Below are positions 7,330 through 16,300 of a DNA stretch of 64,000 nucleotides, piece after piece. Below the pieces are notes generated by a model. That model had not been told where the DNA came from and did not search any database. It saw only the letters and a list, made by a program, of their open reading frames with translations. Position numbers and translations under genes: made by a program. How positions within the stretch are numbered: the first letter of the stretch is position 1; each line of letters opens with the position of its first letter. This stretch comes from CAWIXB01 sp963839955 (GTDB lineage Bacteria; Actinomycetota; Actinomycetes; JACCUZ01): positions 2,914,001 through 2,978,000 of the forward strand of contig CAWIXB010000001.1 in NCBI GenBank assembly GCA_963839955.1, in the 5' to 3' direction.

Positions 7330-8801
7330 CATGCGGGGTTGGCCGGCACGGGCACCTGAACCAGCGCCTCGCAGCCCGGGTGCAGGTTGCGCAGGCCGAG
7401 CTCGCCCCCCAGCTCGGCCTCGACCAGGACCCGCACGATCTGCAGGCCCAGCCCTGCGTCTGCCGCGTCGAAGTCGGCCGGCAGGCCGACGCCGTCGTCA
7501 GTGACCCTCACCTGCAAGCCCGGCGGCTCCCGCGACGCGTACACGACCACCGTGCCGGCGCGGTCGGCGAGCCCGTGCTCGACTGCGTTCTGCACCAGCT
7601 CGACCAGCACCAGGGCCAGGGGGGTCGCCACCTCCGGTGGCAGGTTGCCGAAGCTGCCTTCGCGTCGCACCGCCGCCGGTCCGCCTGCGCCGGCACCCTC
7701 GCCGACCGACTTCCCGACCCGGTCGGCGATCTCGTCGAAGGCCACGCTGGCCTCGAGTGTGCGCGACAGGGTCTCGTGGACCATCGCGATCGACCCGACG
7801 CGCCGCTCGGCCTCCTCGAGCGCCTCGCGTGCTGCCTCGTCCCCACCGTCGGCGAGGCGTCTCGACTGCAGCCGGAGCAGCGCCGCGACGGTCTGCAGGT
7901 TGTTCTTCACCCGGTGGTGGATCTCCCGGATCGTGGCGTCCTTGCCGAGCAGCTCGCGCTCGCGCCTCCGGAGCTCGGTGACGTCACGGCAGAGCACGAG
8001 GACAGCGGTGCGGACGCCGCCGGGTGTGAGCGGGATGACCCGGAGCCGGACGGAGGCGCCCGCGGCGTCCACCTCCACGTGGCGGGCCGTCCAGCCGCTC
8101 ACCACCATCGAGAGCGCGTCGTCGACCGGCACCTGGTGCTGGGCCAGACCTGCCGTCGCCGGTCCGAGCGCGACGCCCAGCAGGTCGGCGGCCTGACCCA
8201 GCCGCCGGTAGGCCGAGAGCGCGTTAGGGCTGGCGTAGGTCACCACGCCCTCCGCGTCGAGGCGGATCAGCCCGTCGCCGACCCGCGGGCTGTACTCCAC
8301 CTGGTCATCGCTGGCCAGCACCGGGAACCGGCCCTCGGCGAGCATCACCGCGAGGTCGTCGGCGGTGCGCAGGTAGGTCAGCTCCAGCCGGCTCGGGGTG
8401 CGGGCCGCAGCCAGGTTCGTGTGCCGACTGACCACCGCGACGACATGACCGGCCCGCCGGACCGGGATGGTCTCCTCACGGACGGGGACGTCGTCGGCCC
8501 AGTCGGGGTCGGTCTCGCGGCAGATCCGGGCCTCGTCGTAGGACAGGTCGACCTGCGGGCGCCGCCCACGGGGGATGCGGGAGCCGACCACGTCGTCGTG
8601 GTGGACCGTCGGGCCGGTGGTCGGGCGCATCTGCGCGGCCGCGACGAACCCGTCGCCTTCGCGCACCGGGAGCCACAGCACCAGGTCGGCGAAGGACAGG
8701 TCGGCGAGCAGCTGCCAGTCGGCGAGCAGTCTGTGCAGCCACTCGACGTCCTCGCCCGCGAGATCGGTGTGCGTGCGCACGAGCTCGTTCAGCGAGGCCA
8801 C
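7329..8801 (-). CDS. pdtaS: PdtaS-type two-component sensor histidine kinase
   Basis: A 490-residue cytosolic kinase with the PdtaS layout: an N-terminal GAF-like domain (about 1-150), a PAS domain (about 165-275), a HisKA_2 dimerisation helix with HHRVKNNLQTVAALL (295-309, phospho-acceptor near His296) and a HATPase domain with the N-box ELVQNAVEHG and DDGVGLP. In mycobacteria PdtaS signals to the ANTAR RNA-binding regulator PdtaR and antiterminates transcripts; no PdtaR gene is in the window. Proximity to whiB1 is the same as in Mycobacterium. The GTG at 8801 lies six bases after a TAGGGT hexamer, suggesting a leaderless mRNA. Confidence 0.92.
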   Translation of the reverse strand: MASLNELVRTHTDLAGEDVEWLHRLLADWQLLADLSFADLVLWLPVREGDGFVAAAQMRPTTGPTVHHDDVVGSRIPRGRRPQVDLSYDEARICRETDPDWADDVPVREETIPVRRAGHVVAVVSRHTNLAAARTPSRLELTYLRTADDLAVMLAEGRFPVLASDDQVEYSPRVGDGLIRLDAEGVVTYASPNALSAYRRLGQAADLLGVALGPATAGLAQHQVPVDDALSMVVSGWTARHVEVDAAGASVRLRVIPLTPGGVRTAVLVLCRDVTELRRRERELLGKDATIREIHHRVKNNLQTVAALLRLQSRRLADGGDEAAREALEEAERRVGSIAMVHETLSRTLEASVAFDEIADRVGKSVGEGAGAGGPAAVRREGSFGNLPPEVATPLALVLVELVQNAVEHGLADRAGTVVVYASREPPGLQVRVTDDGVGLPADFDAADAGLGLQIVRVLVEAELGGELGLRNLHPGCEALVQVPVPANPA

Positions 8802-8807
8802 AGCGTG

Positions 8808-8813
8808 ACCCTA
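8808..8813 (-). promoter_or_regulatory. pdtaS: Probable -10 hexamer, leaderless pdtaS promoter
   Basis: On the minus strand TAGGGT is followed by six bases and the GTG start at 8801, with no ribosome-binding site. It forms a compact divergent promoter with the bioA hexamer at 8827-8832. Inferred from spacing. Confidence 0.4.
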
Positions 8814-8826
8814 CGTCGGGTGGCTC

Positions 8827-8832
8827 TAGCCT
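8827..8832 (+). promoter_or_regulatory. bioA: Probable -10 hexamer, leaderless bioA promoter
   Basis: TAGCCT ends seven bases before the GTG at 8840, without a Shine-Dalgarno sequence between. The whole divergent control region with pdtaS is only 38 bases. I saw no BioQ- or BirA-type operator in it. Confidence 0.4.
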
Positions 8833-8839
8833 TCCGAGC

Positions 8840-10168
8840 GTGGCGAACCAACGGACGGCCGACCTCGTGGCGCGCGACCTGGCGAGTGTGTGGCACCCGT
8901 TCACGCAGCACTCGGTGTGGCCCGCCGACGACCCGGTCGTGGTGGACCGGGCCGAGGGCATGCACCTGTGGGACACCGAGGGGAACCGGCTCCTCGACGG
9001 CGTCTCGTCGCTGTGGCTCACCGTGCACGGCCACCGCGTGCCCGAGATCGACAAGGCGATCCGGGACCAGCTCGAGCGCCTCGACCATGCGACGTTCCTC
9101 GGCCAGACCCACGAGCCGGGCATCGAGTTCGCGGAGGCGCTGCTGGCAACGGCGCCCGCCGGGCTGACCCGGGTGTTCGCCGCGGGCGACGGCTCGTCCG
9201 CCGTCGAGGCCGCGATCAAGATGGCGTTCCAGGCGCAGACGCAGACGGCGTCGGGCACCGGCGTACGTCCCTATTACCTGCACGTGGCCGAGGGCTACCA
9301 CGGAGACACGCTCGGCGCGGTCAGCGTCGGTGGCATCGACCTGTTCCACGCGACGTACCGGCCGATCCTCCTCGAGACGCGGATGGTCGGCTCGCCGGGC
9401 GTGCTCTCGGAGGGTCAGACGCGAGCCGCGCGCGCCGGCGAGGTGCTGGCCGAGATGCGGTCCTGCCTCGAGCGTGAGGGCGAGCGGGTGTGCGCGGTCG
9501 TGATCGAGCCGCTCGTGCAGGCCGCCGGCGGGATGCTCACCCACGACGCGTCGTTCGTGCGCGGGGTGCGCGAGCTCTGCGACGAGTTCGGGGCGCTGAT
9601 GGTGGTCGACGAGGTCGCCACCGGGCTCGGCCGCACGGGGCGCATGTGGGCAGTCGACCACGTCGGCGTGACGCCCGACCTGATGACGTGCGGCAAGGGC
9701 CTGACGGGTGGGTACCTTCCGCTCTCGGCGGTGCTCGCGACCGAGACCGTGTACGACGCGTTCCTCGGCGCGCCGGCCGCGGCGCGGACCTTCTTCCACG
9801 GCCACTCCTACACAGCCAACCCGCTCTGCTGCGCCGCCGCGCTCGCGAACCTGCGGCTGATGGCGGAACGCGACACGGTGGGTCGTGCGGAACTCGTCGG
9901 CGCGCGCATCGGTGAGCAGACCCTGGGACTGGCGGAGTACGACGGGGTGCGCGAGATCAGGCGGGTCGGGACCATGACCGGCATCGAGGTCGAGTCGGTC
10001 GGCGAGCGCACCGGCTTCGCCGTGTGCCAGGCGGCGCGACGGCGCGGCGTCTGGGTGCGGCCGCTCGGGGACGTCGTGGTGCTGATGCCGCCGCTTGCGA
10101 TCGGGGAAGACGACCTCGAGACGCTGTGCGCCGTCGTGGACGAGAGCGTCCGCGAGGTCGTGCGATGA
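8840..10168 (+). CDS. bioA: Adenosylmethionine-8-amino-7-oxononanoate aminotransferase
   Basis: A 442-residue class III PLP aminotransferase that makes 7,8-diaminopelargonate from 8-amino-7-oxononanoate with S-adenosylmethionine as amino donor, the third-last step of biotin synthesis. Specific signatures are WHPFTQH near residue 15, DGVSSLW (substrate pocket), GDGSSAVEAAIKMAFQ, YHGDTLGAVSVGG, DEVATGLGRTG and the PLP lysine in CGKGLTGGYLPLS (Lys286). The length is normal. The gene is followed after 13 bases by bioF, so the two form an operon; bioD and bioB are not in the window and must lie elsewhere. A GTG at 8840 is the start, apparently leaderless. Confidence 0.95.
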   Translation: MANQRTADLVARDLASVWHPFTQHSVWPADDPVVVDRAEGMHLWDTEGNRLLDGVSSLWLTVHGHRVPEIDKAIRDQLERLDHATFLGQTHEPGIEFAEALLATAPAGLTRVFAAGDGSSAVEAAIKMAFQAQTQTASGTGVRPYYLHVAEGYHGDTLGAVSVGGIDLFHATYRPILLETRMVGSPGVLSEGQTRAARAGEVLAEMRSCLEREGERVCAVVIEPLVQAAGGMLTHDASFVRGVRELCDEFGALMVVDEVATGLGRTGRMWAVDHVGVTPDLMTCGKGLTGGYLPLSAVLATETVYDAFLGAPAAARTFFHGHSYTANPLCCAAALANLRLMAERDTVGRAELVGARIGEQTLGLAEYDGVREIRRVGTMTGIEVESVGERTGFAVCQAARRRGVWVRPLGDVVVLMPPLAIGEDDLETLCAVVDESVREVVR

Positions 10169-10181
10169 GCGAGGTCGCGCC

Positions 10182-11345
10182 ATGACCGAGGCGCGGCCCG
10201 ACCCCGACGGCGGCGTGCCCGATTCGCTCGCGTGGCTGCGTGAGGCGGCCGAGCGTCGGCGGGCGACCGGCGTGCACCGCGCGGTGCGGCCGCGTGCGGT
10301 CGACGAGACGGTGCTCGACCTCGCCTCCAACGACTACCTCGGGCTGGCGCGCGACCCGAGGGTCGTCGAGGCGGCCCGGGAGGCGGCGCTTGTGTGGGGC
10401 GCGGGCGCCACGGGCTCGCGGCTGGTGACCGGCAGCACCGCCTTGCATGCGGCGCTCGAGGCGGAGCTCGCGGAGTTCGTCGGGGCGGCCAGTGGCCTGG
10501 TCTTCTCCTCCGGCTATCTGGCGAACCTCGCAGCTGTGACCGCCCTCGCGGGTCCCGACACCCTGGTGGTCTCCGACGCCCTCAACCACGCCTCGGTGGT
10601 CGATGCGTGCCGGCTCAGCCGCGCCCCGGTCGCGGTCGTTTCGCACCGGGACCCCGCAGCGGTCGAGGCCCGCCTGTCCCGGCGTACCGAAGCGCGCGCG
10701 GTCGTGGTCACCGACGCGGTGTTCTCCGTCGACGGCGACCTGGCACCGCTCGGTGAGCTGCACACCGTCGCGCGCCGGCACGGCGCGCTGCTCGTCGTCG
10801 ACGAGGCGCACGCCCTCGGCGTGCTCGGCCCCGACGGACGGGGGGCCGCACACGCGGCCGGCCTGGCCGGTCAGCCCGACGTCGTGCTCACCGTGACGTT
10901 GTCGAAGTCTCTGGGTGCACAAGGCGGCGCGGTCCTCGCTGACGAGGCTGTTGCGACTCACCTGGTCAACACCGCCCGGTCGTTCATCTTCGACACCGCA
11001 CTCGCCCCGCCGAGCGCCGCAGCCGCGCAGGCCGCTCTCGGCGTCCTACGGTCCGAGCCCGGGCTCGCCGCCGACGTGCGTGCGCGCGCCCGCGACCTTG
11101 CCGGTGTCGCGGCTCGGACCGGCCTGCCGGTGACGGTGCCCGAGGGGGCTGTCGTGTCGGTGCTCGTCGGCGAGCCGGGCCGTGCCTTCCAGGCAGCCCG
11201 GCGACTGTTCGAGCAGGGCGTCCTGGTCGGCTGCTTCCGGCCGCCGTCAGTGCCCGACGGTGTCTCACGCCTGCGGCTCACCGCCCGCGCCGACCTCAAC
11301 GCGCCTGACCTCGAGCGCCTTGCCGTCGCCCTCGACACTCTCTGA
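10182..11345 (+). CDS. bioF: 8-amino-7-oxononanoate synthase
   Basis: A 387-residue alpha-oxoamine synthase that condenses pimeloyl thioester with L-alanine, supplying the substrate of BioA. Visible features: NDYLGLARDPRV near residue 48, GATGSRLVTGSTALH (PLP phosphate binding), the substrate-binding stretch SDALNHASVVDACRL, DEAHALGVLGPDGRG and the Schiff-base lysine in TLSKSLGAQGG (Lys242). The first 30 residues are variable. Although this is the BioF fold also used by Kbl and HemA, pairing with bioA settles the role. The ATG at 10182 follows the bioA stop by 13 bases. Downstream, 11346-11495 is a 150-base promoter region for the next gene and includes the 10-bp palindrome TGGGATCCCA at 11358-11367. 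Confidence 0.94.
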   Translation: MTEARPDPDGGVPDSLAWLREAAERRRATGVHRAVRPRAVDETVLDLASNDYLGLARDPRVVEAAREAALVWGAGATGSRLVTGSTALHAALEAELAEFVGAASGLVFSSGYLANLAAVTALAGPDTLVVSDALNHASVVDACRLSRAPVAVVSHRDPAAVEARLSRRTEARAVVVTDAVFSVDGDLAPLGELHTVARRHGALLVVDEAHALGVLGPDGRGAAHAAGLAGQPDVVLTVTLSKSLGAQGGAVLADEAVATHLVNTARSFIFDTALAPPSAAAAQAALGVLRSEPGLAADVRARARDLAGVAARTGLPVTVPEGAVVSVLVGEPGRAFQAARRLFEQGVLVGCFRPPSVPDGVSRLRLTARADLNAPDLERLAVALDTL

Positions 11346-11404
11346 GGCCTGGGACCTTGGGATCCCATGATCCGCGGCCCGCCTGTCGCACCTGGGATAC
11401 ACAC

Positions 11405-11435
11405 TTGACCTCAACCTCGGTAGAGGTCGTAGCGT
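11405..11435 (+). promoter_or_regulatory. SoxR-type promoter with 19-bp spacer
   Basis: The -35 hexamer TTGACC (11405-11410) and -10 hexamer TAGCGT (11430-11435) are 19 bp apart, two more than usual, the hallmark of promoters activated by DNA-twisting MerR-family regulators. Between them lies CCTCAACCTCGGTAGAGG (11409-11426), which differs at one defined position from the SoxR box CCTCAA-N6-TTGAGG. The ABC exporter start is 61 bases downstream of the -10. No MerR-family gene is in the window, so the regulator would act from elsewhere. Confidence 0.7.
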
Positions 11436-11495
11436 CTCGATCCCTCAGCGCCCTTGCCCTGAGCGCCCCGCTGACCGCACTGGAGGAGTCCCGCG

Positions 11496-13388
11496 ATGGA
11501 CATGGAAGTCACCGCGTGGATGTCGCTTTACCACGCCATGAACGCGCAGGACGACCGGCGGCCCTTCTCGAAGGCGACCTTGAAGCGCATCCTCCGTTTT
11601 GCGCGTCCGCACCGGCGCCTGCTGATCCGCTTCCTCCTGCTCAGCGTGGTGACCGCCGTGCTCGCCGTAGCCACTCCCGTGCTGGCCGGGCGAGTCGTCG
11701 ACGCGATCGTGAAGGGCGACGATCCCAGCGTGGTGCTGTGGCTGGCCGCGATCATCGCCGCCATCGCGGTGGCCGAGGCCGCGCTCGGGCTCGTCATCCG
11801 GTGGTTGTCGGCGAGCATCGGCGAGGGACTCATCCTCGACCTGCGCACCGCCGTCTTCGACCACGTGCAGCGCATGCCGATCGCCTTCTTCACCCGCACG
11901 CGCACCGGGGCACTGGTCAGCCGCCTCAACAACGACGTCATCGGCGCGCAGCGCGCGTTCAGCGACACCCTGTCCGGCGTCGTCAGCAACCTCGTCACCC
12001 TGGCTCTCACCCTCGTCGTGATGCTCGGCATCTCCTGGAAGATCACCCTGCTCGCCCTCGTGCTGCTGCCCGTGTTCGTGCTGCCGGCGCAGCGGATGGG
12101 CACCCGGCTGGCCCGCCTCGAGCGCGAGGCGGCCAACCACAACGCGACGATGGGCACCCAGATGACCGAGCGCTTCTCGGCGCCGGGCGCCACGCTGGTC
12201 AAGCTCTTCGCCAGGCCGGCCGAGGAGTCGGCCGAGTTCGAGGCCCGCGCGCGGCGGGTCCGCGACATCGGCGTGCGCACCGCGATGGTGCAGTGGATCT
12301 TCGTCACGGCGCTGACCCTGGTGTCAGCCCTGGCCCTCGCGCTGGTCTACGGGCTCGGCGGCTGGTACGCGCTGCGCGGTGACCTGGAGCCGGGCGCGGT
12401 CGTCGCCCTCGCGCTGCTCCTCACCCGGCTCTACGCGCCGCTCACCGCGCTGGCGAGCGCGCGGGTCGAGGTGATGAGCGCGCTGGTCAGCTTCGAGCGG
12501 GTCTTCGAGGTGCTCGACCTGGTGCCGCTCATCCAGGACAAGCCCGACGCGTCGACCGTGCCCGACGGGCCGGTGTCCGTCGAGCTCGAGGACGTGACGT
12601 TCGCCTACCCGTCGGCCGACAAGGTGTCGCTGGCCTCGCTCGAAGAGGTCGCACGTCTCGACGACCGCGGTGGCGTCGACGTTCTGCACGGCGTCTCGTT
12701 CCGCGTCGAGCCGGGTCAGATGGTCGCACTGGTCGGGACGTCGGGTGCGGGCAAGTCGACGATCGCGCAACTGATCGCGCGGCTCTACAACGTCGACGGC
12801 GGGTCCGTGCGGCTGTCCGGCATCGACGTGCGCGACCTGCGGGCCGACTCGATCCGCGCCACGCTGGGCATGGTCACCCAGGACGGCCACCTCTTCCACG
12901 AGTCGGTGCGCGCCAACCTGCTGCTCGCCCGGCCGGGAGCCACCGACGAGGAGCTCTGGGAGGTGCTGACCCGCGCCCGGCTCGGCGACCTGGTGTCGCG
13001 GCTGCCCGACGGTCTCGACTCGGTGGTCGGCGAGCGCGGCTACCAGCTCTCCGGGGGCGAACGGCAGCGACTGACCATCGCGCGGCTCCTGCTCGCCAAG
13101 CCGAAGGTCGTCATACTCGACGAGGCCACCGCTCACCTCGACTCGACCTCGGAGTCCCAGGTGCAGGCGGCGCTCGGCGAGGCGCTCACCGGCCGCACCG
13201 CCGTGGTGATCGCCCACCGGCTCTCCACCGTCCGCGCCGCCGACCTCATCCTCGTCGTCGAGGACGGCCGCATCGTGGAGCGCGGCACCCACCCGGAGCT
13301 TCTTGCCGCCCGCGGACGCTACGAGCAGCTCTACCGCACCCAGTTCGACCAGCCGGACAAGACCCCGGTCGAGGTGGTCGCCACCTGA
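11496..13388 (+). CDS. ABC exporter, fused permease-ATPase half-transporter
   Basis: A 630-residue type IV ABC half-transporter of the MsbA/BmrA multidrug kind. Six membrane helices span about residues 35-330, including the ABC-membrane signature region around RLNNDVIGAQRAFSDTL. The ATPase domain has Walker A GTSGAGKST (414-422), Q-loop MVTQDGHLFHESV, signature LSGGERQRLTIARLL, Walker B VVILDEATAH and the switch His in VVIAHRLSTV. It probably works as a homodimer, since no partner half-transporter is adjacent. GGAGGAG ends seven bases before the ATG at 11496. The SoxR-like promoter upstream suggests induction by redox-active compounds, as for some Streptomyces SoxR targets; the exported compound is unknown. 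Confidence 0.93.
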   Translation: MDMEVTAWMSLYHAMNAQDDRRPFSKATLKRILRFARPHRRLLIRFLLLSVVTAVLAVATPVLAGRVVDAIVKGDDPSVVLWLAAIIAAIAVAEAALGLVIRWLSASIGEGLILDLRTAVFDHVQRMPIAFFTRTRTGALVSRLNNDVIGAQRAFSDTLSGVVSNLVTLALTLVVMLGISWKITLLALVLLPVFVLPAQRMGTRLARLEREAANHNATMGTQMTERFSAPGATLVKLFARPAEESAEFEARARRVRDIGVRTAMVQWIFVTALTLVSALALALVYGLGGWYALRGDLEPGAVVALALLLTRLYAPLTALASARVEVMSALVSFERVFEVLDLVPLIQDKPDASTVPDGPVSVELEDVTFAYPSADKVSLASLEEVARLDDRGGVDVLHGVSFRVEPGQMVALVGTSGAGKSTIAQLIARLYNVDGGSVRLSGIDVRDLRADSIRATLGMVTQDGHLFHESVRANLLLARPGATDEELWEVLTRARLGDLVSRLPDGLDSVVGERGYQLSGGERQRLTIARLLLAKPKVVILDEATAHLDSTSESQVQAALGEALTGRTAVVIAHRLSTVRAADLILVVEDGRIVERGTHPELLAARGRYEQLYRTQFDQPDKTPVEVVAT

Positions 13389-13395
13389 GCGAGGG

Positions 13396-16300
13396 TCAGC
13401 CGCGCAGCAACGTACGGATCGTCCGCAAGGCCACCGACATCGTGGCCAGGTCGTAGGTGTCGCTGCTGATGATCTCGGTCAGCGTGCTCTGTGCGCGGCT
13501 GACGCCCTCAGCGTTCTGCTGCTCCCACTCGTGGATGCGCTCGAGCGGGGCGTTCGTCGACGAGGTGGACGACAGTACGGTCGACGTCAGCCCGGCGAGG
13601 GCGGCGTACAGGTCATAGCGCAGCGCCGACCGCGCCAGCGCCTGCCAGCGGTCACCACGCGGCAGCCCCGTGATCCGGGTGAGCATCATGTCGACCTCGA
13701 TGCGCTCCGACAGCGCGAAGTAGACACCGGCAACCTCGTTGGCGAGGTGCTTCTCTTCGGCCGCGATCTCGACCACGTCGAGCAGCGAGAACGAGTCGAG
13801 CAGGCCCGCGGCGCGCCTCGCCAGGTCGGTGGGCACCCCGAGACCTTCGAACTCGGCGGTGCGCTGGAGCAGCCGCTCCGACTCCTTTCCGACGAGCAGC
13901 TTGGGGATCTCGGGCACCAGGGCCGTAACGTCCGGCTGGAAGTGCTCGATCTCGGCGGCGACGTCGAGACTCGCGCGACGGGCCTGCAGCAGCCAGCGGG
14001 TGCTCCGGTCGAGCAGACGCCGGCCTTCCAGGTAGAGCATCGACTGCACCGACGTCGGCAGCCGGTTGTCGAGGTCCTCGATCTGGGCCCACAGGTCCCC
14101 GAACCGGAACACCTCGCGCACCACGGCGTACGCCCGGGCGATCTCGAGCGGGCTCGCGCCGGTCTCCTCCTGCGCACGGAAGACGTAGCTCGTGCCCGCC
14201 CGGTTGACGAGGTCGTTGCTCACCCACGTCGTGATGATCTCCCGACGCAGCGGGTGGTCGTCGAGACGGTCACCGAACCGCGAGACCATCTGGGTCGGGA
14301 AGTAACGGCGCAGCGCACCTTGGAACCACGACTCGTCCGGCAGGTCGGTGCCGAGGATCGTCGAGGTGAGGGTGATCTTCGTGTAGGCCGCGAGGACGGC
14401 GAGCTCGCTGGACGTCAACCCCTGCCGCGTGGATGCCCGTCGGTCGAGCTCGGCGTTGTCCGGGAGGAACTCGAGCTCGCGGTCGAGAGCACCGCGGGTC
14501 TCCAGGGCCTTGATCAGGCGACGGTGGACGCTGAGCATCGCTGGCGCCTGCACGCGGCCGTTGCCGAGCAGCACGTTCTGCTCGTAGTTGTTGGAGAGCA
14601 CCAGCGCTGCGACCTCGTCGGTCATCTCGTGCAGGAAGTCGTCGCGGTCGGACGCGTCGAGCTCGCCCTGACGGACGAGCTGGTCCAGCAGGATCTTGAT
14701 GTTCACCTCATGGTCGGACGTGTCGACGCCCGCCGAGTTGTCGATCGCATCCGTGTTGATGTGTCCGCCGGCCAACGAGAACTCGATGCGGCCGAGCTGG
14801 GTGAGGCCGAGGTTGCCACCCTCGCCCACGACCTTGACCCGCAGGTCGCGTCCGTCGACGCGGATTGCGTCGTTTGCCTTGTCGCCCACGTCGGCGTGCG
14901 ACTCGGTGGACGCCTTCACGTACGTGCCGATCCCGCCGTTCCACAGCAGGTCAGCCGGCGCGGCCAACGCGGCCTTGAGCAGCTCCGGCGGCGTCATCGA
15001 CGTCACGTTGTCGTCGAGACCCAGACTCGCGCGGACCTGCGGTGACACCGGGATGGACTTCAGCGAGCGTGGGTAGACGCCCCCACCCTCGGAGATCAGC
15101 GACGCGTCGTAGTCGGCCCATGAGGAACGAGGCAGGTCGAAGAGACGGCGCCGCTCGGCGAACGACATGGCCGCGTGGGGGTCGGGGTCGAGGAACACGT
15201 GCCGGTGGTCGAAGGCGGCCACCAGCCGGATGTGCTCGGACTGGAGCATGCCGTTGCCGAAGACGTCGCCGGACATGTCGCCGATCCCGACAACGGTGAA
15301 GTCCTCGGTCTGCGTGTCGAGACCGCGCTCGCGGAAGTGGCGCTTGACCGATTCCCACGCGCCGCGCGCCGTGATGCCCATCGCCTTGTGGTCGTAGCCG
15401 GCCGAGCCTCCCGACGCGAACGCGTCGCCGAGCCAGAAGCCGTAGTCGATCGCTACCTCGTTGGCCAGGTCGGAGAACGTCGCCGTGCCCTTGTCGGCCG
15501 CCACGACCAGGTAGGAGTCGTCGGTGTCGTGACGCACGACACGATCCGGCGGCACCACCGCGGACCGTCCCTCGGCGTTGACGAGGTTGTCGGTGACGTC
15601 GAGCAGCCCCCGGATGAACGTGCGGTAGCACTCGATGCCTTCGGCCGTGACCGCCTCGCGGTCGGTGGTCGGGTCACCGGTGGGTTGCGGCGGACGCTTG
15701 ACAACGAAGCCGCCCTTGGCGCCGACCGGCACGATGACCGCGTTCTTGACCGTCTGCGCCTTCACCAGGCCGAGGACCTCGGTGCGGAAGTCCTCACGGC
15801 GGTCCGACCAGCGCAGGCCACCTCGTGCCACCGGGCCGAAGCGCAGGTGGACACCCTCGACGCGAGGGCCGTAGACCCAGATCTCGAACTGCGGCCGCGG
15901 CTGCGGCAGGTCGGAGATCTGCTGCGGGTCGAACTTGAACGACACGTGGCTCTTGGGCTCGCCGTCGGCGTCGCGCTGGTAGTAGCTGGTGCGCGTCGTC
16001 GCCTCGATCGCGGCGAGGAACGAGCGCAGGATGCGGTCCTGGTCGAGACTTGCGACGTCGTCGAGGGCCGCACGAACGTCGTCCGCCAGGCTGTCCGTGT
16101 AGGCGCTGTCGGCACCCTCGTGGGCAGGGTCGAAGCGCGACTCGAAGAGCTGCACGAGCAGCCGCGCGATGTGGACGTTCGAGGACAGGCACTCCTCGAT
16201 GTACGTCTGGCTGAACGTGGAACCACCCTGGCGGAGGTACTTGGCGTAGGCACGCAGCACCGTGGCCTGCCGCCAGGTCAGCCCGGCGCGCAGCACCAGC

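Noticed and set aside
8802..8839. BirA- or BioQ-type operator for bioA
   Set aside because: The 38-base region has no matching palindrome.
11358..11367. TGGGATCCCA palindrome after bioF as terminator
   Set aside because: Too short and without a loop; noted only as a possible protein site.
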